Assembly (NCBI GenBank): GCA_009784975.1
Contig: WQXG01000002.1
Span: forward strand, 43,101 to 107,100
DNA from: Treponema sp.
GTDB lineage: Bacteria > Spirochaetota > Spirochaetia > Treponematales > Breznakiellaceae
Direction of reading: 5' to 3'
Length of the DNA stretch: 64,000 nucleotides
Shown here: positions 19,262 through 28,718 of the stretch, in pieces
Layout of the letters: each line of letters starts with the position of its first letter
How positions within the stretch are numbered: the stretch's first letter is position 1
The notes under the pieces: model-generated
What the model was told of the DNA's origin: nothing
Seen by the model: only the letters and a program-made list of their open reading frames with translations
The model's database searches: none
Program-made: the position numbers and the translations under genes

Positions 19262-20090
19262 CTTTGTCTATAATAATATTTATTTCTTCGATTAATATGC
19301 CCGTATAGCGTTCGATATCGTCGATTATATACTGCTGCATTTCCTGAATATTATCGCCTAGCTCGATGCCGTAGGGGACATCAATTGTGATTATCAGACG
19401 GTAACCTATATCCGCGTCTTTTACCAATATCTTCTTTATTTTAATGTCTTTATTGTAATCCTCAACACAATTAATGACCAAAAGGCTTAAGGCGGATTGT
19501 GTAATCAGCACTTTGCTGCGCTTGGAATATGCAGGTCTTACTACTGATTTTTCATGCAGGGTGGGAATGCTGGCAGGCGTTACCCGCCTTCTGAAAATTT
19601 GTATTGCGGAAAAAAAGATATTGGAATAACTTTTTTTTACCTCGATGGACGGAACAGGGATAACATGTTTACCTTCTATGCGCCTGGATCTGATGGCTTT
19701 TTCAATCTCTTCTTTTGTTGTGATATCTTCGATTCTGATTATTTTGGAAGGAGACGGAAGCTGCAGGCGTACAGCGATTTTATTTACCATTTTTTCCGAT
19801 GTTCCCAAAAGCAGAATGCGTTTGAACTTTTCTGTCTGCAATCTGCGGGCAACTTCGTCCCTGTGGGATTTTTCGTCAAAAAGCGCGACTTTTACTGCCG
19901 AAAGAAAAGAATTTTCTTTTTTTGCCGAGTGACCTGCAAGTATACGATTGTCTTTGATTAATAGCCCGTCATCAATTATAAAATCGACTCTGTACTTGTG
20001 AGCAACAAGTTTTGCGCAGAAACTTTTGCCTGTGCCGCTTTCCCCTACGAGAGCGAAGACTTTTTTCCGGTACAGGAAACCTAAGAACAT
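19245..20090 (-). CDS. P-loop NTPase-like protein with Asp23/Gls24-like C-terminal region
   Basis: FALVGESGTGKSFCAKLVA Walker A; C-terminal YRLIITIDVPYGIELGDNIQEMQQYIIDDIERYTGILIEEINIIID. Confidence 0.6.
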   Translation of the reverse strand: MFLGFLYRKKVFALVGESGTGKSFCAKLVAHKYRVDFIIDDGLLIKDNRILAGHSAKKENSFLSAVKVALFDEKSHRDEVARRLQTEKFKRILLLGTSEKMVNKIAVRLQLPSPSKIIRIEDITTKEEIEKAIRSRRIEGKHVIPVPSIEVKKSYSNIFFSAIQIFRRRVTPASIPTLHEKSVVRPAYSKRSKVLITQSALSLLVINCVEDYNKDIKIKKILVKDADIGYRLIITIDVPYGIELGDNIQEMQQYIIDDIERYTGILIEEINIIIDKVIETE

Positions 20091-20108
20091 CGCTCCGTAT
20101 AAGTGATC

Positions 20109-20795
20109 TTATCTGCCGTAAGTGCGTAAGTCGGCTATTAACTGTCTTGCCCGTTCTTTTACCGGCGTAATGTAATTGCCTTCTGAAATACGGATAAGCG
20201 TATGAACTGCATCGGGAGAATTTAACCCGCCGTTTTTATTCGCTATTTTTTCGAATGCGTCAATCGTGGCAAGCGCCATAAGGTTATCAGGATTTAAGTT
20301 ACTTGTCCTGTTCATAACCCATGCGATATGCGCGACTGTTTCGTTATTTTCGTTTGTTCCTATATCTCCCAGGGATTTAATCGCTTCCTGAAGAACCATA
20401 GGTTCTCTTTCAGAAGTTATTACATCAATAAGAGATTTCCTGGCTTCTTCGGAGCCCATCTGCCCCAGATATCTTACCGCCTGCCGCCTGACATCGGGGA
20501 AATTGTTTACAACACGATTGTTTTCCCTTGCTACAGACCTGCTGCCTTCGCTGGCAAGAAACGCCAATGTCTGGCGGATTTCGTCGTTTCTGTTTCCGCG
20601 TTCAATGGCTTCTTTAATGTACTCAATGGAAATTAATTTTTGCTCTCTGGATTGCGACCTTGCGGTTTCCCTGATAATCATTACCTCTATTGTTTCCTGC
20701 AGATAGGATTCTTCGACAGTTTGCTGAGCGGCAGCGGATACTGTAAAAACTACAGCAACTACAGCCAAAATTAAAAAACGTTTAAATAAAAACAT
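20109..20795 (-). CDS. HEAT-repeat-containing exported protein
   Basis: Signal peptide; VRRQAVRYLGQMGSEEARKSLIDVI..LQEAIKSLGDIG repeats. Confidence 0.7.
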   Translation of the reverse strand: MFLFKRFLILAVVAVVFTVSAAAQQTVEESYLQETIEVMIIRETARSQSREQKLISIEYIKEAIERGNRNDEIRQTLAFLASEGSRSVARENNRVVNNFPDVRRQAVRYLGQMGSEEARKSLIDVITSEREPMVLQEAIKSLGDIGTNENNETVAHIAWVMNRTSNLNPDNLMALATIDAFEKIANKNGGLNSPDAVHTLIRISEGNYITPVKERARQLIADLRTYGR

Positions 20796-20810
20796 AAAGT
20801 ACTCCTTTAA

Positions 20811-21362
20811 TTAATTGATGATTTTCCAACTATTATTGATTTTTTCGAGGTCATATAGAATTTCGCGGTGTTCTTCGCCCGCGTTGTTTACCCTGATTGC
20901 GAATGCCCTTACCCTGTTTTCGCGGATAAATTCAATGTCTATGTTATTAATCTGAATTCTGTCAGGGTTTCTGGATGGTACAAAAACATGGGTAAAATAA
21001 TCATTCAGATTTCTTAAGACTGTATTTGTCCTTTTCATTAGAGGCTGTTCCGATATCCGGTGAAGATTTTCCGCGGAAGAATATGTATCAATATATTCCT
21101 GGGATAATACATCCCTCCAGGCATTAAAATTACGATTTCTGATTATCTGGTTTAGATTATTTATAAACTGCTGTACCTCTTCCCTGGTGGAAGCATAGTG
21201 CATCTGGCTTACCCTTGCAGGATCAAACGTATTACTTTGCTGGTTTATCTCCACAAAAGTGTCCTCTGGGGCAGGTTCTACAGAACTGCAGGAAATCACC
21301 AATATCGCTGTAAAAGCTGATATTAGAAGGATTATTTTACTTTTCATAAAGTCACTGTACAT
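20811..21362 (-). CDS. Hypothetical lipoprotein
   Basis: Lipobox LVISCSS near N-terminus. Confidence 0.65.
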   Translation of the reverse strand: MYSDFMKSKIILLISAFTAILVISCSSVEPAPEDTFVEINQQSNTFDPARVSQMHYASTREEVQQFINNLNQIIRNRNFNAWRDVLSQEYIDTYSSAENLHRISEQPLMKRTNTVLRNLNDYFTHVFVPSRNPDRIQINNIDIEFIRENRVRAFAIRVNNAGEEHREILYDLEKINNSWKIIN

Positions 21363-21431
21363 TATATAATTAAAATTGTCAACATTTTATTTGGTTACAT
21401 TAATTAAACCCGGCAAAACTCCAATTTTGAC

Positions 21432-21460
21432 TTGACCTGATATATCTACATTGATATGCT
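21432..21460 (+). promoter_or_regulatory. Putative sigma-70-like promoter for coaD
   Basis: TTGACC, 17-nt spacer, TATGCT, immediately upstream of coaD. Confidence 0.45.
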
Positions 21461-21466
21461 AGATTT

Positions 21467-21952
21467 ATGATGAAAGCTGCTTTCCCGGGGTCTTTTGACC
21501 CTCCTACATCGGGGCATATTAATGTAATTCAGCGCGCTGCCTCTATTTTTGAGGAACTTGTGGTGGTAGTAGCAGAAAATAAGCAGAAAAAGTACCTTTT
21601 TTCCGCCGAAGAACGGGCTTTTATGATACGTGAGCTTGTAAAAGACAGGAAAAACATAACCGTTGCCGTATGTGAAAGCCTTGTAGTGGATTTTTTGAAT
21701 AAAATGGGCATAAAACTGCTGGTTAGGGGGGTACGCGGGCTTGAGGATTTTTCCTATGAATTTGAGCTGTCCATGATGAACAGGACGCTTGATCCCGGCA
21801 TAGAAACCATCTTTATGACCACGGATCCTGAGTATTTTGTAATCCGTTCTTCGTCAATAAAGGAATTGGCTTCTTTTAACGGGAATCTTCACGGAATGGT
21901 CCCTCCGCTAGTTGCCAAAGCTTTAAAAGATAAGTATCCTGTAGATATATAG
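21467..21952 (+). CDS. coaD: Phosphopantetheine adenylyltransferase
   Basis: AAFPGSFDPPTSGHINVIQRAA; RSSSIKELASFNG. Confidence 0.95.
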   Translation: MMKAAFPGSFDPPTSGHINVIQRAASIFEELVVVVAENKQKKYLFSAEERAFMIRELVKDRKNITVAVCESLVVDFLNKMGIKLLVRGVRGLEDFSYEFELSMMNRTLDPGIETIFMTTDPEYFVIRSSSIKELASFNGNLHGMVPPLVAKALKDKYPVDI

Positions 21953-21996
21953 AATTTGTTTGTCAAAATTAAATTGACAAAATTCAGAAAAACGTC

Positions 21997-22025
21997 TTGA
22001 CAAAAATACAGTTTTTTGCTAGATT
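21997..22025 (+). promoter_or_regulatory. Putative sigma-70-like promoter for rpmF
   Basis: TTGACA, 17-nt spacer, TAGATT. Confidence 0.6.
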
Positions 22026-22052
22026 AAAACTAATATTTAGAGAGGTTGAATT

Positions 22053-22229
22053 ATGGCAGTACCCAGAGGTAAAACATCAAAAGCCAGGACTAGCCGTCGG
22101 CAGTCTATCAACATGAAGCTTACCGCGCCTACGATGATTAATTGCGGCACTTGCGGCAACAAGGTTCTTTTGCACCGTGTTTGCCCCAAATGCGGTTATT
22201 ATCGCGGAAAGCAGGTAATCGTACCCTAG
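22053..22229 (+). CDS. rpmF: 50S ribosomal protein L32 (absent from the ORF track because it is short)
   Basis: Translation MAVPRGKTSKARTSRRQSINMKLTAPTMINCGTCGNKVLLHRVCPKCGYYRGKQVIVP with an AGAGG upstream. Confidence 0.95.
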   Translation: MAVPRGKTSKARTSRRQSINMKLTAPTMINCGTCGNKVLLHRVCPKCGYYRGKQVIVP

Positions 22230-22241
22230 GAGGGGACAAAA

Positions 22242-22481
22242 ATGGACGAATTGTTTGAAAAAATGAAAAAACTCATCGCCGAAAAGCTCGGTGTTGATGA
22301 GGGGAAGATTAAAATGGACGCGTCATTTCGTCAGGACCTTGGCGCGGATTCGCTTGACACATACGAATTGGTTTATGCCATCGAGGAGCAAATGGGCATC
22401 AGCATTCCCGATGAAAAAGCCAATGGATTCGTAACGGTACAGGACGCATACGACTTTATTAAATCCCAGCAAAACCAATAA
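22242..22481 (+). CDS. acpP: Acyl carrier protein
   Basis: DLGADSLDTYELVYAIEE phosphopantetheine site. Confidence 0.96.
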   Translation: MDELFEKMKKLIAEKLGVDEGKIKMDASFRQDLGADSLDTYELVYAIEEQMGISIPDEKANGFVTVQDAYDFIKSQQNQ

Positions 22482-22512
22482 AACTAACCTCAGTAACGAA
22501 AGAAAAAAGAAG

Positions 22513-23193
22513 CTGGCGGCTTTCCAAAAAGCCGCCGGTTTTAAATTTAAAAGTATCGATCTTTTAAATCTTTCTTTTATGCACCGATCTGTTTCAAATG
22601 AAACAGGCAATAAAAATAACAATGAACGCCTGGAATTCCTGGGCGATTCCATTCTTGGCGCGGTTTGCGCGACTCTTCTGTATCAGACTTTTAAGGAAAA
22701 AAGCGAAGGGGAGCTGGCTAAAATAAAAGCTGTTGTTGTAAGCGAAGATATTCTTTCCAATATTGCAGGGGAGCTGCGTATTGATGAAATGCTGCTTTTG
22801 GGCAAGGGAGAAGAGCTTTCCGGCGGCAGAAAAAAAAAGGCAATTTTAGCCGATGCCATGGAGGCGCTGATAGGCGCGCTCTATCTTGATTCCGGTTATA
22901 AGGCGGTTTTTGATTTTGTAAGCCGCTGCATTCTGCCGCATATTAATAAGGCAACCGGCGCCAATTATCATAAAGACTATAAATCAATTTTACAGGAATT
23001 CTGCCAAAGGCAATTCCGCTGTTACCCGGAATACAATATGGTAAAACGCGCCGGTCCTGAACATGAGCGCATTTTCTGGATGGAAGTAAAAATAGAAGAT
23101 ACTGTTTACGGCACAGGAACAGGCAGAAATAAAAAAAGCGCAGAGCAGGAAGCCGCAAAAGCTGCCTGGGAAGAATTAACGGCGCAAAATTAA
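22513..23193 (+). CDS. rnc: Ribonuclease III; probable non-ATG start upstream of the listed ATG at 22579
   Basis: NERLEFLGDSILGAV catalytic motif and dsRBD; homologous-looking N-terminus (LAAFQKAAGFKFKSIDLLNLSFMHRS) extends upstream in frame; start placed tentatively at CTG 22513. Confidence 0.85.
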   Translation: MAAFQKAAGFKFKSIDLLNLSFMHRSVSNETGNKNNNERLEFLGDSILGAVCATLLYQTFKEKSEGELAKIKAVVVSEDILSNIAGELRIDEMLLLGKGEELSGGRKKKAILADAMEALIGALYLDSGYKAVFDFVSRCILPHINKATGANYHKDYKSILQEFCQRQFRCYPEYNMVKRAGPEHERIFWMEVKIEDTVYGTGTGRNKKSAEQEAAKAAWEELTAQN

Positions 23194-23253
23194 TGTTGAC
23201 AAAATGAAATTGGTGTGAAAAACTGTTATTATCCGCGTATTTTGGAGGTGAAA

Positions 23254-23658
23254 ATGAACAAGGAGCAGCTGCAAAAGCTTTATCTTGATTACTTAAAAGA
23301 AGAAGGATTCACCGGCTATCTTGACGAAGACGGCGATATTGAATTTAAATACGAAGGAGATAAATATTTCCTGTATATAGACGAAAATGATACGGAATAT
23401 TTCAGAATACAGGCGGTATACGGCTGTGAATTAAGTTCAGAAGAAGATGTAATAAAACATCTGGAAGCGGCAAATGCCGTTAATGCAGATTATAAACTGG
23501 GAAAAATTTTTATTAGGGAAGAAAAAGAACTTGTTTTACTGGAGACATCGTTGTTTTTGGCTAATCCTGATAATTTTAAACCTTTCTTTAAAAGATGTCT
23601 TGGTATTCTTCAAAGCATGATTTCTGATTTTGCGGAAAAATTTAAAGACGACGAGTAA
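23254..23658 (+). CDS. YbjN-like hypothetical protein
   Basis: ATG 23254 preceded by GGAGGTG; acidic small protein resembling the YbjN domain. Confidence 0.5.
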   Translation: MNKEQLQKLYLDYLKEEGFTGYLDEDGDIEFKYEGDKYFLYIDENDTEYFRIQAVYGCELSSEEDVIKHLEAANAVNADYKLGKIFIREEKELVLLETSLFLANPDNFKPFFKRCLGILQSMISDFAEKFKDDE

Positions 23659-23678
23659 GCGGAGGCTCAAGGGATATT

Positions 23679-24683
23679 ATGAGGTCATTGGTTACAATTC
23701 AAAAAGTAAAAGAAATTAGTCCCATTGCGGATTCGGATTTTCTTGAACTTGCTCATGTTATGGGGTGGCAGTGTGTTGCAAAAAAAGGCGAATTTAAAGC
23801 GGGAGATATGGGCGTTTATTTTGAGGTAGACAGCTTTCTTCCTCTGGATGAACGTTATGAATTTTTGCGCGCTTCTTCATTCCGCGATAATGCCGATAAC
23901 GGCATAGGTTTTAGAATCCGCACAATGAAAATGCGCGGTCAGTTATCGCAGGGGTTATTGCTGCCGCTGGAAAAATTCCCGGAACTGGAAGGATGTGAAG
24001 CCGGCAGCGATGTAACAGAAAAACTCAATGTTAAAAAATGGTATATTCCGGAAACAGCCAATGCCGGCGGAACAATCATGGGAGATCGTCCGCACGGAAT
24101 ACCCGCTTCCGACGAAATCCGCATACAGTCTGCACTGGAACTTTTGGAGCAGCTCAAGGGAAAACCGTACTATATCACAACAAAAATGGACGGCACATCG
24201 GGGATTGTCTACTATATAGACGGCAAGATTGGATGCTGCAGCAGAAACAAGGAAATAAAAGACGAAGAGGGCGCCCTTTACTGGCTGCCCGTTTACAAAT
24301 ACGGCTTAAAAGAAAAATTCGCAAAGTACGGTAAAAATCTGGTTATTACAGGGGAAATAATAGGTCCCGGAATACAAAAAAACAAACTGCGTCTTGCCGA
24401 GATAGAATGGAATGTCTTTGATGTTAAGGACTGGGATGCAAACCGCTATCTTTCCTATGATGATGCCGTTAAAACATGCGCCGATTTAGGCTTAAAAACT
24501 GTTCCCCTGGAAGAACGCGGCGAGGCATTTGACTATTCGCTGGAAACACTGCTGGAAAAAGCAAAAGGTAAATATCCAAGCGGTCTTGATAAAGAAGGCA
24601 TTGTAATACGCGATATAAAATCTCCAAAAGCAATTTCATTTAAAGTATTAAATAACGATGCATTGTTAAAAGAAAAAGATTAA
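23679..24683 (+). CDS. ATP-dependent RNA ligase family protein
   Basis: Nucleotidyltransferase motifs TKMDGTSG (I), ITGEIIG (IIIa), DKEGIVIRD (IV), AISFKVLN (V). Confidence 0.8.
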   Translation: MRSLVTIQKVKEISPIADSDFLELAHVMGWQCVAKKGEFKAGDMGVYFEVDSFLPLDERYEFLRASSFRDNADNGIGFRIRTMKMRGQLSQGLLLPLEKFPELEGCEAGSDVTEKLNVKKWYIPETANAGGTIMGDRPHGIPASDEIRIQSALELLEQLKGKPYYITTKMDGTSGIVYYIDGKIGCCSRNKEIKDEEGALYWLPVYKYGLKEKFAKYGKNLVITGEIIGPGIQKNKLRLAEIEWNVFDVKDWDANRYLSYDDAVKTCADLGLKTVPLEERGEAFDYSLETLLEKAKGKYPSGLDKEGIVIRDIKSPKAISFKVLNNDALLKEKD

Positions 24684-24695
24684 AAGGAGCGGATT

Positions 24696-25793
24696 ATGTT
24701 TAAGAGAAGCACATTGGTTTTAATACCGGTAGTTTTCATTTTATTAACATTTGCGGGCTGCAAGGATTTAAACGGCGGCGTTGTTGATAATGACCCTGTT
24801 GAGCTTACAGAAAATGTATGGGTAGACAGTCAGATGATAAAAATAGGCGGGACAAATATATATTATTTTGATGTAGAAGAAAGAACCGAATATTTTATCT
24901 GGTGGAATGATGACATTTGGGGCGATGAAACTAAAGATCTTAATATAAAATTAACCGCAGATTATAAAGACGGAGAAAATATTTTTGCAGAAGAACGCCA
25001 TTTGGGATATTTATTTGATGATTTTGATGATCCGATAGAAATATTGGATGATTACGATTGCTGGGAAGATTCGTTTAGGTCTTTTATTGCAGAAGAAGAT
25101 GGCGTTGTTGAAATTAAAGTTCAGAGTTTTTGGGGAGGGCTGGTAGGCAGTTATGGAATTGTTTTCAGCACAAGCGATGCAATGCCCGGATTCTTTAAAG
25201 GTACGGTAAGTGCTGATTTTAATGTTATAGATTACGGAATTCCTGCAGAACCATCTGAAGTAATTATTAATGCATATTCAGATTCGGATTTATCGCAGCT
25301 CGTTAAAAATTCCGAAGTAAAAGAAGGCAAATGGAATATGTTTTTAAAAAATACCAATCCGACGGTATTGTATTTTGAAATTGAAGCCGGTTTTATTTTT
25401 GGCTCTGTGAAAAAAGATTTAGATAATTCATGGACTGCGGGCTCTTCTGCAATTATAAACTTTGGCTCAATTACCGTTGATGTTGAATATCCCGAAGCGC
25501 TTGCACATAATGAATGGAAAAATGGCGAAATTAACGATCCGCTCGGTGAAGATTGGTATTCATTACAGGTTAATTCTGCTTTAACTTATTATTTTTATTT
25601 GGACGAGACTAAAACATTGGATGTAGAAGTTGATGGTTTTCTGGACGAAAATGATATATTATTTTATTTTGATGAAGACGGACAAACTTTTGAACCCGAA
25701 GAAAACTGTGTTATCTTACTTAGGGTACGCGCTAAAGAAAGAGGCGGAGCCACAGGTACTTACGCGATAAAGTACAGTAATACTGCCCCATAG
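24696..25793 (+). CDS. Hypothetical lipoprotein
   Basis: Lipobox LLTFAGCKD. Confidence 0.65.
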   Translation: MFKRSTLVLIPVVFILLTFAGCKDLNGGVVDNDPVELTENVWVDSQMIKIGGTNIYYFDVEERTEYFIWWNDDIWGDETKDLNIKLTADYKDGENIFAEERHLGYLFDDFDDPIEILDDYDCWEDSFRSFIAEEDGVVEIKVQSFWGGLVGSYGIVFSTSDAMPGFFKGTVSADFNVIDYGIPAEPSEVIINAYSDSDLSQLVKNSEVKEGKWNMFLKNTNPTVLYFEIEAGFIFGSVKKDLDNSWTAGSSAIINFGSITVDVEYPEALAHNEWKNGEINDPLGEDWYSLQVNSALTYYFYLDETKTLDVEVDGFLDENDILFYFDEDGQTFEPEENCVILLRVRAKERGGATGTYAIKYSNTAP

Positions 25794-27149
25794 TTATCTT
25801 TCATTGTAGATCTTCATCGCTATTTCCAGCAGTTTTTCCCGTGTGTTTTGCTGAGGGTCGTCGAGTACGGTTTCCAGTAATTCCTTTAAAATGTTCCCCA
25901 TTATTTTGCCGGCAGGGATACCAAGCGTTTTTAAATCATCCCCGCCTGCTGCAAGGTCTTTAAGAGTAAAAGCTCTTCCCTGCGCCAATGTTTTTTCTAC
26001 CCTGCTTATTAAATCCATTAGAAAACGGGAATCAGGGGGTTTCCCTGAAAAACCGTAAACATCACAGAAGCGAAGAAGATAAATGTCTTTTAAGTGTTCC
26101 TCTCCTATACGGGCTATAAATCTGCGCACGGCGGCATCTGTCCAATCTTCCGTGTAAAAAAACATATGTTCTTTTATAAGATGGCAAACTTTGTCAATTT
26201 CCGCGTTGGAATAACGCAGGCGATTCATAATTTCGCGGCACATGGAAGAAGATACTTCTTCATGACGGTGGAAGGACCATACACCATTATCCATTTCGCG
26301 GACTTTTGGTTTTCCAACATCATGGAAAAGGGAGGCAAGACGCAGTTCTTTTGAATAGCCTTTTGCGGCGGCATAATCACAGGCATACAAAGAATGATCC
26401 AATACATCAAAATTATGAAAACCTTTCTGTTCAATACCGCGGCATAAAGCAAGTTCGTTTAAAAAAAGTTTTAAAAGCCCTGTTTTTTCCATTAAGAGAA
26501 ATCCCAGTGAAGGCACAGGGGAGTTTAATATTTTATCAATCTCGTCTCGGACCCGCTCCCATGAAACTTTAGCGCATACGCCAAGCGCGCCGTTTATAGC
26601 GTTTAAAGTATTTTTTTCTATTTTAAAACCAAGCTGGGAAGCAAAACGCACGGCGCGTAATGGGCGAAGGCCGTCTTCGCCGAACCTTTCGTCCGCGTTT
26701 CCCACACAGCGGATAATCCCGGCTTTTATATCTTTTGCGCCGCCGAACGGGTCTGCTATTTCGCCGTCTGTAAGGCGTAAAGCTATTGCGTTCATTGTAA
26801 AATCGCGCCTGGAAAGATCTTCTTTTATGGTGGCAGCATAATGAACTTTGTCAGGTCTCCGCCCGTCTGTATAATCTGCCTCTGTTCTGAATGTAGTAAT
26901 TTCCATTTGCGCCTTGTAAATTACTGTAACCGTTCCGTGTTTTATGCCTGTAGGAATTACCTTGCCCCCTGCGCTTCTCATCATGCCGGTTACTTCCTCT
27001 GGTGTGGCAGATGTCGCAAGGTCCCAATCATGAATCTTTTTTCCCCTCAGCATATCCCTTACAGCTCCGCCTACAAGGTAGAGCTCTTTTCCGTAAGAGT
27101 CAAAAATAGAGGCGATTTCTTTTAAAACAGGATCAATAGTTTTCATCAA
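25794..27149 (-). CDS. cca: CCA tRNA nucleotidyltransferase with HD domain
   Basis: LYLVGGAVRDMLRGKKIHDWDLATSA; RRDFTMNAIAL; SLFHDVGKP. Confidence 0.9.
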   Translation of the reverse strand: MMKTIDPVLKEIASIFDSYGKELYLVGGAVRDMLRGKKIHDWDLATSATPEEVTGMMRSAGGKVIPTGIKHGTVTVIYKAQMEITTFRTEADYTDGRRPDKVHYAATIKEDLSRRDFTMNAIALRLTDGEIADPFGGAKDIKAGIIRCVGNADERFGEDGLRPLRAVRFASQLGFKIEKNTLNAINGALGVCAKVSWERVRDEIDKILNSPVPSLGFLLMEKTGLLKLFLNELALCRGIEQKGFHNFDVLDHSLYACDYAAAKGYSKELRLASLFHDVGKPKVREMDNGVWSFHRHEEVSSSMCREIMNRLRYSNAEIDKVCHLIKEHMFFYTEDWTDAAVRRFIARIGEEHLKDIYLLRFCDVYGFSGKPPDSRFLMDLISRVEKTLAQGRAFTLKDLAAGGDDLKTLGIPAGKIMGNILKELLETVLDDPQQNTREKLLEIAMKIYNER

Positions 27150-27160
27150 TTGATTTTTCC

Positions 27161-27844
27161 TTGCTGACTAAGTATACTATATATACGATAAAAGGTAATT
27201 GTTTGCTGGGAATTATTTTTACGGGCGGGGATGGACCGCCTTCACAGATTGTAAAGCCGCTTTTAAAGGAAGACGCGCTCATCGTTGCGGCAGATTCAGG
27301 GCTTATTGCGGCAGAAAAAGCGGGCTTTAAGCCGCACTGGGTAATAGGCGATATGGATTCGCTTGGTGATACAGACGTTTCTTCGGGTGAGCGTCTTGCT
27401 TCTTATCCAAAGGAGCGCATAATTCGCGCGGAGCAAAACAAGGATTATACCGATACGGAACTTGCCGTTTCGCATATTATTGAACAGGGATGCGATAGTT
27501 TTTGGATAATCGGCGGCGGCGGCGGCAGGATAGATCATCTTTTTGGGATCCGTTCGCTTTTGGAGAGGGATATTTTTCCCAGCCGGTGGATTACAGACAC
27601 AGCAGACATACGCTGTTTCGAAGATGAAATTAACTGCGTCCTTGAAAAAGACGCGTTAGTGTCCGTGTTTCCGCTTGGAGACGGACCGTGGCAGGCTAAA
27701 AGCAGCGGATTAAAGTGGCAGCTTGATGCTCTGCCCTGGGATCGTGGTTTTTTTGGATTGAGCAACAGAGTTACAGACGGCGAGTTTTCCATTAAAGCAC
27801 AATCCGGACGTTTTATGGTAATATTACCTTTAAGGAGAATATAA
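27161..27844 (+). CDS. thiN: Thiamine pyrophosphokinase
   Basis: ADSGLIAAEKAGFKPHWVIGDMDSLG; QNKDYTDTELAV; GGGGGRIDHLFG; true start may be internal. Confidence 0.88.
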   Translation: MLTKYTIYTIKGNCLLGIIFTGGDGPPSQIVKPLLKEDALIVAADSGLIAAEKAGFKPHWVIGDMDSLGDTDVSSGERLASYPKERIIRAEQNKDYTDTELAVSHIIEQGCDSFWIIGGGGGRIDHLFGIRSLLERDIFPSRWITDTADIRCFEDEINCVLEKDALVSVFPLGDGPWQAKSSGLKWQLDALPWDRGFFGLSNRVTDGEFSIKAQSGRFMVILPLRRI

Positions 27845-28707
27845 TGTCAGCTATTATTATGGACGGCAAAGCTCTTGGATTAAAAATCAGAGAGAGTGTA
27901 AAAGTACAAAGTACGGCATTAAAGGAAAAGGGAATAATGCCCTGTCTTGCTGTAGTGCTTGTAGGAGATGACCCGGCAAGTATGTCCTATGTTAAATCCA
28001 AAGATAAGGCGCTTGGGGAAGCCGGTATGGAAAGCCGCGATATAAGATTGCCTGAAGATACAAGCGAAGATCAGCTTCTGTCCATAATAGCAGAGCTTAA
28101 CAGGGATGATAAAGTTCACGGTATTTTGGTTCAGTCTCCAGTACCCAAACACATTAACGAAGAAAAAATAAATGATGCTGTTGCTCCCCATAAAGATGTT
28201 GATTGTTTTCATCCTGATTCTGTCGGTAACATGATTTTGGGCCGCCCCGGATTTTTACCGTGTACGCCTCATGGAGTTTTAATGCTGCTGCGTGAATATA
28301 ATATTCCCATTTCCGGTTCTCATGCTGTAATTGTTGGAAGATCAAATATAGTAGGAAAACCATTAGCAAATCTTTTGATACGCCGTGAATATAACGCGAC
28401 GGTAACTCTTTGCCACACAGGAACAAAAGACCTGGCGCGTTACACCTTACAGGCTGATATTATAATTGCCGCCGCGGGAAAGCCAAATCTGATAAAACCT
28501 GATATGATTAAAGAAAGAGCCGCGGTAATAGATGTAGGAATAAACAGGGTAGAGGATTCATCTGCGCAAAAAGGTTATCGTCTTTGCGGAGATGTTGATC
28601 CTGCTGTTGCTCAAAAAGCGGGCTTTTTTACGCCTGTACCCGGCGGGGTTGGACCTATGACTATTGCCATGCTTTTGCAAAATGTAGCTGATGCTGCAAA
28701 AAAATAA
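27844..28707 (+). CDS. folD: Bifunctional methylenetetrahydrofolate dehydrogenase/cyclohydrolase
   Basis: VGDDPASMSYVKSKDKA; VVGRSNIVGKP-like VIVGRSNIVGKPLANLL; PVPGGVGPMTIAMLLQN. Confidence 0.96.
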   Translation: MSAIIMDGKALGLKIRESVKVQSTALKEKGIMPCLAVVLVGDDPASMSYVKSKDKALGEAGMESRDIRLPEDTSEDQLLSIIAELNRDDKVHGILVQSPVPKHINEEKINDAVAPHKDVDCFHPDSVGNMILGRPGFLPCTPHGVLMLLREYNIPISGSHAVIVGRSNIVGKPLANLLIRREYNATVTLCHTGTKDLARYTLQADIIIAAAGKPNLIKPDMIKERAAVIDVGINRVEDSSAQKGYRLCGDVDPAVAQKAGFFTPVPGGVGPMTIAMLLQNVADAAKK

Positions 28708-28718
28708 AGGAGAAAAAT

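Noticed and set aside
22323-22652. Minus-strand ORF over acpP/rnc
   Set aside because: Antisense to two well-supported genes; shadow ORF.
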